Positions 42,359 to 50,416 of a stretch of 64,000 bases of DNA are shown in pieces. The notes beneath the pieces are model-generated. The model saw only the letters and a program-made list of their open reading frames with translations, had not been told where the DNA came from and did no database searches. Made by a program: the position numbers and the translations under genes. The stretch's first letter is position 1. Each line of letters begins with the position of its first letter. The stretch is from Aquiflexum lacus. Lineage in GTDB: Bacteria; Bacteroidota; Bacteroidia; Cytophagales; Cyclobacteriaceae. The stretch lies in contig NZ_JABFHF010000005.1 of NCBI RefSeq assembly GCF_015476655.1, forward strand, positions 205,829-269,828, read 5' to 3'.

Positions 42359-43663
42359 ATGAAAGTAAAACACGCACTTGTAGGGTTCTTCTCTTTGGCC
42401 CTTGTTGGAATGGCACAGGCACAGGATGGTTGGAACTGGCCTGCTGATGAGGCAATGGAAGCCCAAGCCAGGGAGTACAATGCTGCCTATGTAGATTACA
42501 TGAAATCAGAACAATTCGTGGAAGCTACCAAGCCACTGAGATGGCTTTATGTTAATACTCCCAGTCTAAATGAATCCATTTATATCAATGGAATTATCGT
42601 TTATCACGGTGCTGCTGGAATAGCTTCAGATGAGGCGAAGAAAAAGCAATATCAGGATTCGGTGATTACCATATTTGAAATGAGAAAAGCCAACTTTGAT
42701 AATGAGGACAGGTGGATTGAGAATAAAGCATATTACAGCTATAATTACTATAAGGCAAATAAAGAAAAAGTAGGTGATGCCTTAGCTACCTTTGACAGGG
42801 TAGTGGAGTTGAACGGCAATTTCAATACCATTAACTTGGTCGCAGCCTATTTTGATTTGGTTTACAGGCACAGTGCCTATAATAAGGCATTTACCAAGGA
42901 AGAGTTGTTGGAAAGATATGAAAAGCTGAATGCGCTATTGGCAGAAGCTGAGGCTGAGGGTAAAGATGTTTCTGCTCCGAAACAGACTTTAGAGCAGTTG
43001 GTAGTGGCCATGGAATTGATCGATTGTGATTTTATTGAAAATACCATGGGTCCAAAATTAGCTGCAGATCCAACCAACATGGTTCTTGCACAGCAGATCT
43101 TCAAATATTCTATTCAATACAAGTGTACTTCTTCTCCAACATTCCTTACGGTATTGGAAATTATCGATTCTGAAAGTCCTACGTTCTCTACATCCCAAGT
43201 TAGGGCAATGAGGTACATGCAGAATAAAGAATATGAAAAAGCACAACCGGTTTTAGAGAAGGCCTTGACCTTGGCAGAGAATGATGTTCAAAAAGCTGAA
43301 GTACATTATGACCTTGCCAAAATCCATGGAGTTGCAGGTAGGAAATCTGCTGCAAGATCTTCAGCTCAGGAAGCTGCTAAATTGGATCCTGAAAAAGCAA
43401 AAGAGGCTTGGACCTTAATTGCACAGTTGTACATGCAATCCTACAATGACTGTAGAAAAGGAGTGAGTAGAGTAGAAGACCAAGCTGTATTCATTGCTGC
43501 CTACAATGCCTACCAAAGGGCAGGTGACAGCAAAGGCATGGCAGATGCCCGTTCTAGATTCCCTTCTAAAGAAGAATTATTTACTGAAAGTAGACAGGCA
43601 GGCGAAACCCATACTCTTGCCTGCTGGATAGGTGAGACTGTAACTTTGGCAACAAGAGATTAA
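42359..43663 (+). CDS. secreted TPR-type protein
   Basis: A 434-residue protein with signal peptide (MKVKHALVGFFSLALVGMAQ, cut near AQA/QD). The rest is helical with TPR-like repeats, clearest at about 125-155 (DALATFDRVVELNGNFNTIN) and about 285-345 (YEKAQPVLEKALTLAENDVQ, ARSSAQEAAKLDPEKAKEAW). The C-terminal part has an LACWIG element. It is probably a periplasmic scaffold. It follows the barrel protein by 12 bases, so a joint envelope function is possible. A terminator follows. Confidence 0.8.
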   Translation: MKVKHALVGFFSLALVGMAQAQDGWNWPADEAMEAQAREYNAAYVDYMKSEQFVEATKPLRWLYVNTPSLNESIYINGIIVYHGAAGIASDEAKKKQYQDSVITIFEMRKANFDNEDRWIENKAYYSYNYYKANKEKVGDALATFDRVVELNGNFNTINLVAAYFDLVYRHSAYNKAFTKEELLERYEKLNALLAEAEAEGKDVSAPKQTLEQLVVAMELIDCDFIENTMGPKLAADPTNMVLAQQIFKYSIQYKCTSSPTFLTVLEIIDSESPTFSTSQVRAMRYMQNKEYEKAQPVLEKALTLAENDVQKAEVHYDLAKIHGVAGRKSAARSSAQEAAKLDPEKAKEAWTLIAQLYMQSYNDCRKGVSRVEDQAVFIAAYNAYQRAGDSKGMADARSRFPSKEELFTESRQAGETHTLACWIGETVTLATRD

Positions 43664-43680
43664 TTGACATATTAAAGTAT

Positions 43681-43711
43681 AAAAAAAGGCAGTCTTAACG
43701 GCTGCCTTTTT
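43681..43711 (+). terminator. terminator after the TPR gene
   Basis: AAAAAAGGCAG and CTGCCTTTTTT with a 9-base loop and T-run. It overlaps the region just before the lptC gene. Confidence 0.85.
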
Positions 43712-43755
43712 TTATGTGGCTTTTGGATTGGTTTTCTTTTGATAACTTTGTGATC

Positions 43756-44304
43756 ATGAAATGGATGCCCAGGTTTGTGTTGATAATTGCTTTTTTGCCA
43801 TTGATATTGGCGTCATGTGGTGAAGAAGTGGATACCAGTATGCTGGAAGTTTATCTGGGACCGACCAGTATTGCCTATGATGTTGATTTGGTTCACAGTG
43901 ATTCTGCCATCATTAGAACCCATCTCAAAGCCAAAAAGCAAATGGAGTTTGAAGATGGTAACTTGGAATTTCCTGAGGGCATAGAGATTACTTTCTTTGA
44001 CAAAGAAGGAAATATCAGCACCACCATGCGGGCAGATAAGGGGTTTTACGAGCGGTCAAAAAACCTTTACCGGGGTGAAGGTGATGTCAAGGTCGACAAT
44101 TTTGAAAAAGAGCAAAAACTTTCCTCCGAAGAATTGTTTTGGGATCCGGGCTCCAAAAAAATCTATACAGATAAATTTGTGACCATTCAAGAAAAGGAAA
44201 CACTCTTCAACGGAACAGGTATGGAAGCGGATGAAGGGTTCAATGAGTATAAATTATTCAAGGTGATCAATAGTCGAACATTACTTCCTGGAGAAGGGAT
44301 GTAG
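43756..44304 (+). CDS. lptC: LPS export protein LptC-like lipoprotein
   Basis: About 182 residues from ATG 43756, where MKWMPRFVLIIAFLPLILAS leads to a lipobox Cys; an upstream in-frame ATG at 43714 adds 14 residues with no benefit. The LptC/OstA-like repeats are clear: EGIEITFFDKEGNISTTMRA, ADKGFYERSKNLYRGEGDVK, KIYTDKFVTIQEKETLFNGT, GMEADEGFNEYKLF. It carries lipopolysaccharide from the inner-membrane LptB2FG to LptA. It is followed by a small membrane protein and an HlyC/CorC protein. Confidence 0.88.
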   Translation: MKWMPRFVLIIAFLPLILASCGEEVDTSMLEVYLGPTSIAYDVDLVHSDSAIIRTHLKAKKQMEFEDGNLEFPEGIEITFFDKEGNISTTMRADKGFYERSKNLYRGEGDVKVDNFEKEQKLSSEELFWDPGSKKIYTDKFVTIQEKETLFNGTGMEADEGFNEYKLFKVINSRTLLPGEGM

Positions 44305-44392
44305 GAATCAAATAAATAAAATAGATAGTAGATATTCAGTTGGATTTGTGTCATTTGCTATCTTGTGTATTTGAGTGAAATAAAAAATATAA

Positions 44393-44608
44393 ATGAAATT
44401 AGCGGATATCTTATTATTGTCGCTTTCGGCAGCCATGGTGATCATAGGTACCCACCTGACCATCACTGCAGGATTGACCACTTCATATCCTGTTTTCATG
44501 TTTGCAGTGGCTTTACTGTTCTGGTACCGATACAGAAAAAATGACCAATTGGTCAAAGAAAAAAATCAACCTGATCCTAAAACGGGAATTCGTCGAAAAA
44601 GAAAGTAA
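44393..44608 (+). CDS. small membrane protein
   Basis: A 71-residue protein with two hydrophobic helices (about 5-24 and 30-46) and a strongly basic C-terminus (QLVKEKNQPDPKTGIRRKRK). No family is recognised. Its stop overlaps the ATG of the next gene by one base (TAATG), so it is co-translated with the HlyC/CorC-type protein. Confidence 0.7.
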   Translation: MKLADILLLSLSAAMVIIGTHLTITAGLTTSYPVFMFAVALLFWYRYRKNDQLVKEKNQPDPKTGIRRKRK

Positions 44609-45882
44609 TGGAAAGCCAATATCTCATTTACGTGATCATCACGCTACTCTTTTCAGGATTGTTTTCAGGCCTTGAGATTGCGTTTATTTCGGCCAACAGA
44701 CTTCATATTGAGCTTCAAAACAAACAGGGGATGCTTTCAGGAAGAATTCTTTCCAAGTTTGTTCAAAACCCCGGACAATTTATAGGAACTACCTTGATAG
44801 GCAATACCATAGCTTTGGTGCTTTATGGGATTTTTATGGCCAACTTACTGGAACCATGGATTAGGGAATTGCTTCCAACTGGATTTGACAATCAACTTTG
44901 GGTTTTATCGATTCAGACCATTATTTCCACTATGATCGTATTGGTAACAGCTGAATTTCTGCCGAAAAGCATTTTTTTGCTGAATCCAAATAGTCTCCTT
45001 TCAGTTTTTTCAGTACCATTTCAGGTCATCTATATTCTGATGTACCCGATCGTATGGCTGGTTGTGGGGCTTTCAAGATTTTTTATCACCAATGTTTTGG
45101 GGCTGGAATACAGCGAAGATAAACCTGTCTTTAAAATTACAGACCTCAACAGTTTTATACAGAACAATATGCACCATAGCAGGCAGGATGTCAAAGTGGA
45201 GGTAGATTCAAAAATCTTTGACAATGCGGTAGAATTCAAGACCGTCAAGGTTAGGGAGTGTATGGTACCCCGCACGGACATTGCTGCAGTGGATATTGAG
45301 GATACTATGGAAGATTTGAAGCAGGTTTTTGCGGAAAGTGGGCATTCCAAAATCATTGTCTATAAAGAAACCATCGATGATGTCATCGGGTATTGCCATC
45401 AATTGGAGCTTTTCAAAAAACCCAAAAAGATATCAGACATATTGACCCCAATTATTATTGTACCTGAATCAGCCTTGGCCAATGAACTCTTGATTCAATT
45501 TATTAAGGAGAGGAAAAGTCTGGCCTTGGTGGTGGATGAGTTTGGAGGTACGAGTGGCATAGTAAGTATGGAAGATATCATTGAAGAAATCTTCGGGGAG
45601 ATTCAAGATGAGTATGACAGTGATGATTTAATTGAGCAAAAATTGTCAGAAACGGAATATTTGCTCAGTGCCAGACATGAAATTGATTATTTAAATGAAA
45701 AATATGGATGGGAAATTCCTTACGGAGATTTTGAAACTTTGGCCGGATTTATCCTTTCATTAACAGAGGATATTCCCCAGAAAGGCGAATCTATCACTTT
45801 TGAGGGCTATACGTTTGTTGTAGTTTCAAAACTGGACCATCGCTTGGAAACCGTCAAAATCAAAATTCATCATGGGGCTTAA
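44608..45882 (+). CDS. HlyC/CorC family protein (CNNM and CBS domains)
   Basis: A 424-residue membrane protein. The N-terminal CNNM/DUF21 domain has four hydrophobic segments (about 5-27, 60-80, 100-125, 130-160). A pair of CBS domains (about 205-330; VRECMVPRTDIAAVDIEDTM, VVDEFGGTSGIVSMEDIIEE) follows, then a C-terminal CorC_HlyC transporter-associated domain (about 345-420). The family is linked to magnesium or cobalt export; older names call it a hemolysin. It overlaps the small membrane protein gene by one base. PpiD-like follows after 85 bases. Confidence 0.92.
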   Translation: MESQYLIYVIITLLFSGLFSGLEIAFISANRLHIELQNKQGMLSGRILSKFVQNPGQFIGTTLIGNTIALVLYGIFMANLLEPWIRELLPTGFDNQLWVLSIQTIISTMIVLVTAEFLPKSIFLLNPNSLLSVFSVPFQVIYILMYPIVWLVVGLSRFFITNVLGLEYSEDKPVFKITDLNSFIQNNMHHSRQDVKVEVDSKIFDNAVEFKTVKVRECMVPRTDIAAVDIEDTMEDLKQVFAESGHSKIIVYKETIDDVIGYCHQLELFKKPKKISDILTPIIIVPESALANELLIQFIKERKSLALVVDEFGGTSGIVSMEDIIEEIFGEIQDEYDSDDLIEQKLSETEYLLSARHEIDYLNEKYGWEIPYGDFETLAGFILSLTEDIPQKGESITFEGYTFVVVSKLDHRLETVKIKIHHGA

Positions 45883-45967
45883 TCCTCCAAGTAATTTATT
45901 GACAAAGATAATATTTTGAATTTACACGCAGATTGAATTATTTTGCGGCACTTCAACAAACAGAAGA

Positions 45968-48079
45968 ATGGCTTTAATTAAAAAAATCAGACAGAGAACA
46001 GGTCTTGCAATTGGTGTAATTGCAGTGGGATTGATATTTTTCCTCGTTGGAGGAGATATTTTAAGTCCTAACTCAACCCTTTTGGGCGGTGCATCTAACA
46101 CGGTAGGTGAGATTGCAGGTGAAAGTATTTCTTATGAGGAATACATCCAAAAAATCGAGGAAACAAAATTTTCATTCCAACAAAATACAGGTAGAACTCC
46201 ATCCGAAGCTGAAATGAACTCCATCCGAGAACAGGCTTGGAGGGCATTGATCGTGGACAGGGTATTTGACGAACAATATGAAGCCCTAGGCTTGACTGTT
46301 ACAGATGCGGAGTTAGTTGATCTTGTTCAGGGAAAGAATATCATTGCCGAATTGAGACAACAATTGACCAATCCTGAAACAGGAGAGTTTGATAGGACTC
46401 AATTGGTGTCCTTTTTACAATCTCTTGACGAAGCGGGTCCTGAACAAAGAGCATATTGGGCTCAGCAGGAAAGGATGTTTGCAGATGCGAGGTTGAGAAT
46501 CAAATATGATAATCTTCTATCTACCTCAGAATATGCCAATACTGCTGAGGCAAAATTGGAACACAAAATGGCAAATTCCGTCGCGGATGTTGATCATTTA
46601 TTCATTCCTTTTTATGCGATATCCGACACCTCAGTGAAGGTTTCTGATAGTGAATTAAATAGCTATATCAGCAACAACAAAGATAAGTTTAAGGTTTCCA
46701 ATGCTATAGACTTGGATTACATCAGCTTCAACTTATACCCTAGCAGTGAAGATTCCGCAGCAGTAATCAGCGAAATAAGAAAGCTTACAGAAGAATTGAG
46801 AGAAAGTTCCTCAGATTCTGTGTTTGCAATGAGAAATTCAGAAGGCGTGCGTCCTTTCGCTTCTTTTGGTCCGGGTGATGCATTACCTGAAACTTTAACT
46901 TCCAACGTGGATGACTTTGAAGTTGGTGGGACCTATGGTCCTTTCCTAACTGGGAATTCCACGTATATCACCCATAAAGTTTCTGCCAAATTTGATGGTA
47001 CTCCTAAAATGAGGGCAGCGCATATTCTTTTTGGTGCTCAGGGACTCGAGGGCGAAGCCAAAGAAGAAGTAAGAAGAAATGCACAGGACGTGTTGAGTGA
47101 AATCCAAGGAGGCCTTAATTTTGCCTCTGCAGCTGCGCAATACGGGCAGGATGGAACTGCACAAAGGGGCGGTGACCTTGGTTGGTTTGCCAAAGCTGAT
47201 TTTGTGGAAGAATTTGCAGAAGTTTCATTTGTAGCTAAAACCACCGGATTGATCCCTAGATTGGTGGAGACAGAATATGGATTTCATATTATCAGTGTTA
47301 CTGACCTTCCTCAGACAGAGACCTATAAAATTGCAACGATAGAATTAGAGCTAGGCCCTAGTGATGCTACCAGAAATGATGTTTTCCGAAAGGCAGATTA
47401 CTTTGCAGCAAATACGGGTAACGCCAAGGAATTTGCTGCAAATGCAGAAAAGGATGGTTATAGAATTATTCAGGCAAACAACGTAGATGCATTTGCCAGA
47501 AACCTCAATAACCTTACAAATGCAAGAGAAGTGATCAGATGGGCATTCAATGATGCTTCAGAGGGAAAAGTTTCAGAAGTTTTTGAATTGGACAATGCCT
47601 ACATTGTCGCGACTCTTAAAAAGAAATATGAAGAAGGAACTGCTTCTTTGGAGCAGGTAAGACAGCAAGTGTTGACACAGGTGAGGAATGACAAGAAGGC
47701 TGAAATGATCAAAGACAGCATAAAAGATAAAAGCACCCTTGAAGAAATGCAGGCAGTATTTTCTGATGAGGCTTCCTTGGATAACACTGCTGACCTAAGA
47801 ATGAGCGCTTCAGTAATACCTGGGATTGGATTTGCACCTAAGGCAGTTGGTGCTGCATTTAGTTTGGAAAATTCTGGCGATATCAGTAAGCCTATCCATG
47901 AAGATGTGGGTATCATCGTATTGAAATTGAATTCAATCATACCTGCTACTGAAATCGCAGATTACAACAGTTTCCAGAGTCAATTGGCCATCAATGCTTC
48001 CCAAAGATCTGGATACATGATTATGATGGCTTTGGAAGACCTTGCCAATGTAAAAGATTACAGGTATAAGTTTTTTTAA
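45968..48079 (+). CDS. periplasmic PpiD/SurA-like peptidyl-prolyl isomerase
   Basis: A 703-residue chaperone with a single N-terminal membrane anchor (about 13-32, GLAIGVIAVGLIFFLVGGDI) and a SurA_N-like helical region. A parvulin PPIase domain lies at about 345-440 (MRAAHILFGAQ, QRGGDLGWFAKADFVEEFAE, ETEYGFHIISV). The C-terminal half contains a second, weaker PPIase-like segment. It aids folding of envelope proteins. It ends the cluster that started with coaX, and a terminator follows. Confidence 0.9.
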   Translation: MALIKKIRQRTGLAIGVIAVGLIFFLVGGDILSPNSTLLGGASNTVGEIAGESISYEEYIQKIEETKFSFQQNTGRTPSEAEMNSIREQAWRALIVDRVFDEQYEALGLTVTDAELVDLVQGKNIIAELRQQLTNPETGEFDRTQLVSFLQSLDEAGPEQRAYWAQQERMFADARLRIKYDNLLSTSEYANTAEAKLEHKMANSVADVDHLFIPFYAISDTSVKVSDSELNSYISNNKDKFKVSNAIDLDYISFNLYPSSEDSAAVISEIRKLTEELRESSSDSVFAMRNSEGVRPFASFGPGDALPETLTSNVDDFEVGGTYGPFLTGNSTYITHKVSAKFDGTPKMRAAHILFGAQGLEGEAKEEVRRNAQDVLSEIQGGLNFASAAAQYGQDGTAQRGGDLGWFAKADFVEEFAEVSFVAKTTGLIPRLVETEYGFHIISVTDLPQTETYKIATIELELGPSDATRNDVFRKADYFAANTGNAKEFAANAEKDGYRIIQANNVDAFARNLNNLTNAREVIRWAFNDASEGKVSEVFELDNAYIVATLKKKYEEGTASLEQVRQQVLTQVRNDKKAEMIKDSIKDKSTLEEMQAVFSDEASLDNTADLRMSASVIPGIGFAPKAVGAAFSLENSGDISKPIHEDVGIIVLKLNSIIPATEIADYNSFQSQLAINASQRSGYMIMMALEDLANVKDYRYKFF

Positions 48080-48098
48080 AATACCTTAAACAAAAAAG

Positions 48099-48128
48099 AA
48101 CCCGTGGATCAATTCACGGGTTTTTTTG
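48099..48128 (+). terminator. terminator after the PpiD-like gene
   Basis: AACCCGTG (48099-48106) and CACGGGTT (48115-48122) with an 8-base loop and a T-run of seven. Confidence 0.9.
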
Positions 48129-48181
48129 TGCTTAAGGATTTTATTTTTAAAGTCTGATGTTTAACCTTTAAATTAGTAACA

Positions 48182-48448
48182 ATGAAACATACATTCAACA
48201 GAGAGTCATTTAAGGAAAAGCTTGAAGCGCAAACGTCTTTTCCTACCCTGTATATGTTTAAATTTATAGTTCCCAATGGAAGGGAAACAGAGGTGGCAGC
48301 ATTATTGCCTAATAATAAGATGACTTTAAAAACTTCTTCAAAGGGCAAGTACATTTCGGCCACCATCCATGCCATGATGCCCAATAGTGATGCTATCCTT
48401 GATATATATGAAAAAGCAGCTAAAATAGAAGGAGTAATTTCATTATAA
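48182..48448 (+). CDS. DUF493 family protein
   Basis: An 88-residue ferredoxin-like fold protein of the DUF493 family (YbeD-like), with [14 protein letters not shown] and [14 protein letters not shown]. It is thought to be a small ligand-binding regulatory domain of unknown target. It starts a three-gene run with a pterin dehydratase 11 bases downstream and rsmI. No signal peptide. Confidence 0.85.
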   Translation: MKHTFNRESFKEKLEAQTSFPTLYMFKFIVPNGRETEVAALLPNNKMTLKTSSKGKYISATIHAMMPNSDAILDIYEKAAKIEGVISL

Positions 48449-48459
48449 AATATAAGACT

Positions 48460-48687
48460 ATGTGGACAGAAGAAAACAACAAATTGAAGAAAGATTTTAA
48501 ATTTAAAGATTTTCAGGAAGCTTTTGCCTTTATGACCAGGGTTGCATTTTTGGCAGAGGCTCAAGGCCATCATCCAAATTGGAGCAATGTTTACAATACG
48601 GTGACCATTGAATTGACTACGCATGATGAAGGAAATAAAGTGACTCAAAAAGATAAAGACCTTGCCGCTGCCATTGACAAAATCTGA
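48460..48687 (+). CDS. 4a-hydroxytetrahydrobiopterin dehydratase (PCD/DCoH)
   Basis: A 75-residue pterin-4a-carbinolamine dehydratase. The catalytic block [20 protein letters not shown] with two adjacent His residues (about 44-45) and the N-terminal [18 protein letters not shown] are characteristic. It dehydrates 4a-hydroxytetrahydropterin to recycle cofactor. The rsmI start follows after one base. Shorter than some relatives, but complete. Confidence 0.9.
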   Translation: MWTEENNKLKKDFKFKDFQEAFAFMTRVAFLAEAQGHHPNWSNVYNTVTIELTTHDEGNKVTQKDKDLAAAIDKI

Positions 48688-48688
48688 T

Positions 48689-49384
48689 ATGCCTGAAGAG
48701 GAAAATCCTGTTCAATTGTATCTTGTCCCTACACCCATTGGTAACCTAAAGGATATAACCCTTAGAGCGATTGAGGTGTTGAAATCCGTAGATGTGATTC
48801 TTGCAGAGGATACACGCACTACAGGAAAGCTTTTGAAACATTATGAAATTCAGCGACCCTTACAGAGTTATCATATTTTCAATGAGCACAAGACAGTTGA
48901 AAAACTCATTGAGCGATTGAAAAAAGGTGAGCTGATGGCATTGGTTACTGACGCAGGTACTCCCGCAATCTCGGACCCGGGTTTTCTTTTGGTCCGTGCT
49001 GCCAAAGATGCAGGGATTGAAGTTAACTGTTTACCCGGAGCGACTGCTTTTGTTCCTGCTTTGGTCAATTCCGGCTTACCTAATGACCGGTTTACTTTTG
49101 AAGGATTTCTTCCTCACAAAAAAGGGAGGAAAACCAGAATTGAAGCCTTGGAGGACGAATCTAGGACAATGATATTTTATGAATCCCCCCATCGTCTGAT
49201 GAAGACGCTCGAGCAATTTGCAGAAGCCTTTGGAAAAGAAAGGATGGCAAGTGTATCACGTGAACTGACCAAATTATACGAAGAGAATGTCAGGGGAACT
49301 TTGGAAGAACTGATTACCTATTACCAAGAAAACCCCATCAAAGGTGAGATTGTGATCGTAGTGCAGGGAGCGGGGAAGCAGTAG
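48689..49384 (+). CDS. rsmI: 16S rRNA 2'-O-ribose C1402 methyltransferase
   Basis: A 231-residue SAM-dependent tetrapyrrole-methylase-fold enzyme. The start is ATG 48689; a TTG at 48662 would overlap the pterin dehydratase. LYLVPTPIGNLKDITLRAIE, ILAEDTRTTGKLLKHY, ALVTDAGTPAISDPG and the proofreading-like FYESPHRLMKTL are RsmI signatures. It modifies the ribosomal decoding centre. ACTGCGACTG-type repeats follow. Confidence 0.95.
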   Translation: MPEEENPVQLYLVPTPIGNLKDITLRAIEVLKSVDVILAEDTRTTGKLLKHYEIQRPLQSYHIFNEHKTVEKLIERLKKGELMALVTDAGTPAISDPGFLLVRAAKDAGIEVNCLPGATAFVPALVNSGLPNDRFTFEGFLPHKKGRKTRIEALEDESRTMIFYESPHRLMKTLEQFAEAFGKERMASVSRELTKLYEENVRGTLEELITYYQENPIKGEIVIVVQGAGKQ

Positions 49385-49530
49385 GCAGTATTCAGACACA
49401 GTTGGCAGGAGGCAACCGAAGTGGGCCGATAGCAGTCGCAAGTGGTAGTCTCTCAGTAAACAGTTTTCATTTGGAACTGCATCCTGCTCTTCTGAACACT
49501 GCCTCAACTGAACACTGCGACTAATATTAT
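49385..49530. repeat. intergenic repeat related to 29154-29290
   Basis: GTAGGCAGTATTCAG, CAGTTGGCAGG, CAGTCGCAAGTGG, TGAACACTGCC and TGAACACTGCGACTAA. The words are shared in both orientations with the repeat behind the nucleotidyltransferase gene. Confidence 0.5.
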
Positions 49531-49553
49531 CAAATTGTAAAAACTATCTCGAA

Positions 49554-50351
49554 ATGATTGATTTATTAAAGGTATTAGACCAAACAAAAGCAGTGGCCGA
49601 AGAAGCCGGCGCTTTTATCCGAAAAGAAAGACAGTTCTTTGATGTCAAGAATGTGGAATTAAAAGGTTTGAATGACCTTGTTTCTTATGTTGACAAACAG
49701 GCTGAAATGATGATAGTTGAAAAACTTTCAGAAATACTACCTGAGGCTGATTTTATTACGGAGGAAGGTACAGGTCAGACCGATGGTAAAGATTATACTT
49801 GGATTATTGACCCACTTGATGGCACTACCAATTTTATTCATGGCCTACCAATTTTTTCTGTCAGCATCGGATTGAGGCATTTGGATGAGATTGTGATGGG
49901 GGTTGTTTATGAAATCAACTTTCATGAATGTTTTTACGCCGTAAAAGACCACGGCGCTTTTTGCAACGGAAAGCCTATTACAGTGAGCAATGTGAAAAAT
50001 CTGAGTGAAAGTCTGATAGCTACAGGTTTTCCTTATAGTGCGTTTTCTCAAATTGATGTCTATTTGGATGTACTCAAAGAATTGATGAGGAAGTGTCATG
50101 GCGTCAGGAGATTGGGAAGTGCTGCCATCGATTTGTGTTATGTGGCTTGCGGAAGGGTAGACGGTTTTTTTGAATATGACCTCAAGCCATACGATGTTGC
50201 AGCAGGGGCGTTAATAGTCAAAGAGGCGGGTGGTGCAGTCAATGACTTTAGGCAGGGAGATAATTACCTTTTTGGAAAAGAAATACTCGCTACAAATGGA
50301 CATATCCATCAGGAGTTTGACAACCTTCTGCAGGATATTTGGCGTGAATAA
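49554..50351 (+). CDS. inositol monophosphatase family protein
   Basis: A 265-residue metal-dependent phosphatase. The signatures are FITEEGTG (about 63-70), the metal-binding IIDPLDGTTNFIHGLP (about 83-98) and the late YDVAAGALIVKEAGG (about 205-220). It dephosphorylates inositol monophosphate or related sugars or nucleotides, and might act on other substrates such as 3'-phosphoadenosine-type molecules. It stands between rsmI and the AsmA-like gene; no pathway context. Confidence 0.92.
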   Translation: MIDLLKVLDQTKAVAEEAGAFIRKERQFFDVKNVELKGLNDLVSYVDKQAEMMIVEKLSEILPEADFITEEGTGQTDGKDYTWIIDPLDGTTNFIHGLPIFSVSIGLRHLDEIVMGVVYEINFHECFYAVKDHGAFCNGKPITVSNVKNLSESLIATGFPYSAFSQIDVYLDVLKELMRKCHGVRRLGSAAIDLCYVACGRVDGFFEYDLKPYDVAAGALIVKEAGGAVNDFRQGDNYLFGKEILATNGHIHQEFDNLLQDIWRE

Positions 50352-50416
50352 TTCTTGTTTCAAAATCCTATTTATTTTGATTGCGTTTATTGAAGTGACT
50401 GATTTTCAAAAAAGAG

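Noticed and set aside
48109..48648. 179-codon frame on the minus strand across DUF493 and the pterin dehydratase
   Set aside because: The two small + strand genes have clear families and operon spacing, while the minus frame has none.
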